Below, piece by piece: positions 4,358 through 5,542 of a DNA stretch of 5,542 nt. Source of the DNA: an uncultured Pelolinea sp. (GTDB taxonomy: Bacteria; Chloroflexota; Anaerolineae; Anaerolineales; Anaerolineaceae); NCBI GenBank assembly GCA_937902055.1, contig CALGUJ010000098.1:1-5542 (forward strand), given 5' to 3'. The position numbers and the translations under genes were made by a program. Position 1 is the stretch's first letter. Every line of letters starts with the position of its first letter. A model generated the notes under the pieces. The model saw only the letters and a program-made list of their open reading frames with translations. It made no database searches and was not told the origin of the DNA.

Positions 4358-5542
4358 TGTGGCAGCAAGGGTGGCGCGAACAAATCTGGTCGGGGCTCGA
4401 TCGGGAATGGGATATGCTGGTGATCGGCGGCGGCATCACCGGGGCGGGGGTCGCCCGCCTGGCGGCCGCTTGCGGATTGGAAGTTTTGCTGGTTGAAGCG
4501 CGCGATTTTGCCTTCGGCACCTCCAGCCGCTCCTCCAAGCTGGCGCACGGCGGATTCCGCTACCTCTACAACCGCCAGTACCAGGTCACCTATGAATCGG
4601 TGCAACAGCGCGAGGAATTGCTGCGCGAAGCCGCCGGCCTGGTCACGCCGTTGGCGTTCAACCTGCCCAATTATGAAAATTATCACGTCTCCAGCGGCTT
4701 GCTGCATTGCGGCGTGGTCATCTATGACCTGATGGCGCCCAAATGGGATCACCGGAAACTGGACGCGGATCAAGTCCGGCAAAAGTTCCAGTATCTAAAA
4801 ACCAATGACATGCTGGCCTGCTTCCGCTACCAGGACGCCGTCCTGGACGATGCGCGCTTGGTGCTGCGCGTGCTGCGTGAAGCCGCGGCAGCCGGCGCAA
4901 CGGCGCTCAATTACGCGCGCGTGGAAAACCTGCTGCGCGACCACACCGGCAGGGTGCGCGGTGTATCGCTGCAGGATACCGCCTCCACGCCGGCCAGGAC
5001 TGCCGAAGTGAAAGCCAAGGTGGTGGTGAATGCCGGCGGCCCCTGGTCGGATGAGATCCGCGCCAACCTGGGCCAACCCGCGCGCCTTCGCAAACTGCGC
5101 GGCAGCCATTTGATCTTCGACCGCGCAAGACTACCCATCCCCGAAGCTTTGACCATCTTCCATCCGTCCGATGGCCGCGCCATGTTCGCGCTGCCATGGG
5201 AAGGCGCCAGCTTGGTGGGTACCACCGATGTGGATCATGCGCCCGAATTGGAATCAGGCTACCAGGAACCCTTTGCCAGCCCGGCCGAGGCGGATTACAT
5301 CCTAAGCGCGCTGGATTTCCTGTTTCCCAGCCTGCATTTAAATACCGCGGACATCGTTTCCTCGTTTGCCGGGCTGCGCCCCATCATCAACACGGGCGCT
5401 GCCACGCCATCCAAAGAATCCCGCGCCCACCAGGTTTGGAACGAGGATGGGCTGATCACCATCACCGGCGGGAAGTTGACCACCTTCCGCCTGATGGCGC
5501 GCCAGACCGTGGCAGCCGCCCTGGCGGAATGCGGTCTGGAAC
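4354..5542 (+). CDS. glpD: FAD-dependent glycerol-3-phosphate dehydrogenase, 3' truncated by window end
   Basis: The first 396 residues of a GlpD/GlpA-type enzyme, which oxidises sn-glycerol 3-phosphate to dihydroxyacetone phosphate with FAD and passes electrons to the respiratory quinone pool at the membrane. The frame stays open to the window edge; relatives are about 500-560 residues, so the C-terminal domain is missing. After a 19-residue lead comes the FAD-binding Rossmann motif VIGGGITGAG (23-32). Next is GTSSRSSKLAHGGFRYL (55-71), with the conserved Arg-Tyr pair R69/Y70. Further on are DDARLVL, NAGGPWSD and GTTDVDH, then FAGLRPI (338-344, R342) and GGKLTTFR (372-379, K374). These correspond to the substrate-pocket residues R54, Y55, R317 and K354 of E. 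coli GlpD, so the enzyme looks functional. The N-terminal style is nearer to Bacillus GlpD than to E. coli. Whether it is a GlpD or the GlpA subunit of a GlpABC complex depends on the unseen C-terminus and next genes. The start overlaps the regulator's stop by 4 nt (ATGA), indicating translational coupling. Confidence 0.93.
   Translation, partial: MMWQQGWREQIWSGLDREWDMLVIGGGITGAGVARLAAACGLEVLLVEARDFAFGTSSRSSKLAHGGFRYLYNRQYQVTYESVQQREELLREAAGLVTPLAFNLPNYENYHVSSGLLHCGVVIYDLMAPKWDHRKLDADQVRQKFQYLKTNDMLACFRYQDAVLDDARLVLRVLREAAAAGATALNYARVENLLRDHTGRVRGVSLQDTASTPARTAEVKAKVVVNAGGPWSDEIRANLGQPARLRKLRGSHLIFDRARLPIPEALTIFHPSDGRAMFALPWEGASLVGTTDVDHAPELESGYQEPFASPAEADYILSALDFLFPSLHLNTADIVSSFAGLRPIINTGAATPSKESRAHQVWNEDGLITITGGKLTTFRLMARQTVAAALAECGLE

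Noticed and set aside
4213..5225. Minus-strand open frames opposite glpD
   Set aside because: They are antisense to a well-matched glycerol-3-phosphate dehydrogenase and rich in Arg, Ala and Gly as expected for shadow frames.

Overview
This window looks like the left end of an assembled, probably metagenomic contig from a GC-rich bacterium, most plausibly Chloroflexota (Anaerolineae-like). That assignment is an inference. It rests on a B-box zinc-finger membrane protein of a type I associate with that phylum lying between nadK and recN, and on the codon use; no marker gene in the window settles it. The first 47 bases are not genomic: they are the Illumina universal (P5/Read 1) adapter, and the organism's DNA starts at about base 48.

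Left block (48-3030): the C-terminal part of NAD kinase, then a 177-aa protein with a two-site zinc finger and a multi-pass membrane domain, then a complete recN. All three are on the plus strand. The zinc-finger gene and recN are 4 nt apart and surely co-transcribed; a TATAAT element lies just ahead of the zinc-finger gene. A GC-rich hairpin followed by T residues (2990-3030) closes the block. nadK next to recN is a common bacterial arrangement.

Middle block (3031-3503): a monocistronic gene for a 110-aa, two-helix membrane protein of unknown function. It has its own promoter, a strong Shine-Dalgarno sequence and a very clear terminator.

Right block (3556-5542): a short operon running off the right edge. 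It has a strong extended -10 promoter and a 19-bp palindrome on the predicted transcription start. Behind these lie a GntR-family regulator that aligns with E. coli FadR at a constant offset of +4 residues, and a glycerol-3-phosphate dehydrogenase (GlpD/GlpA type) whose ATG overlaps the regulator's stop codon. The regulator keeps most of FadR's DNA-reading residues and two residues of its acyl-CoA pocket, and the palindrome contains the E. coli FadR core TGGTAnGACC. The simplest model is an acyl-CoA-responsive, self-repressing switch on glycerol-3-phosphate oxidation, joining the fatty-acid and glycerol halves of lipid breakdown. This is the most interesting part of the window.

I saw no tRNA, rRNA, CRISPR array, insertion sequence or phage feature.
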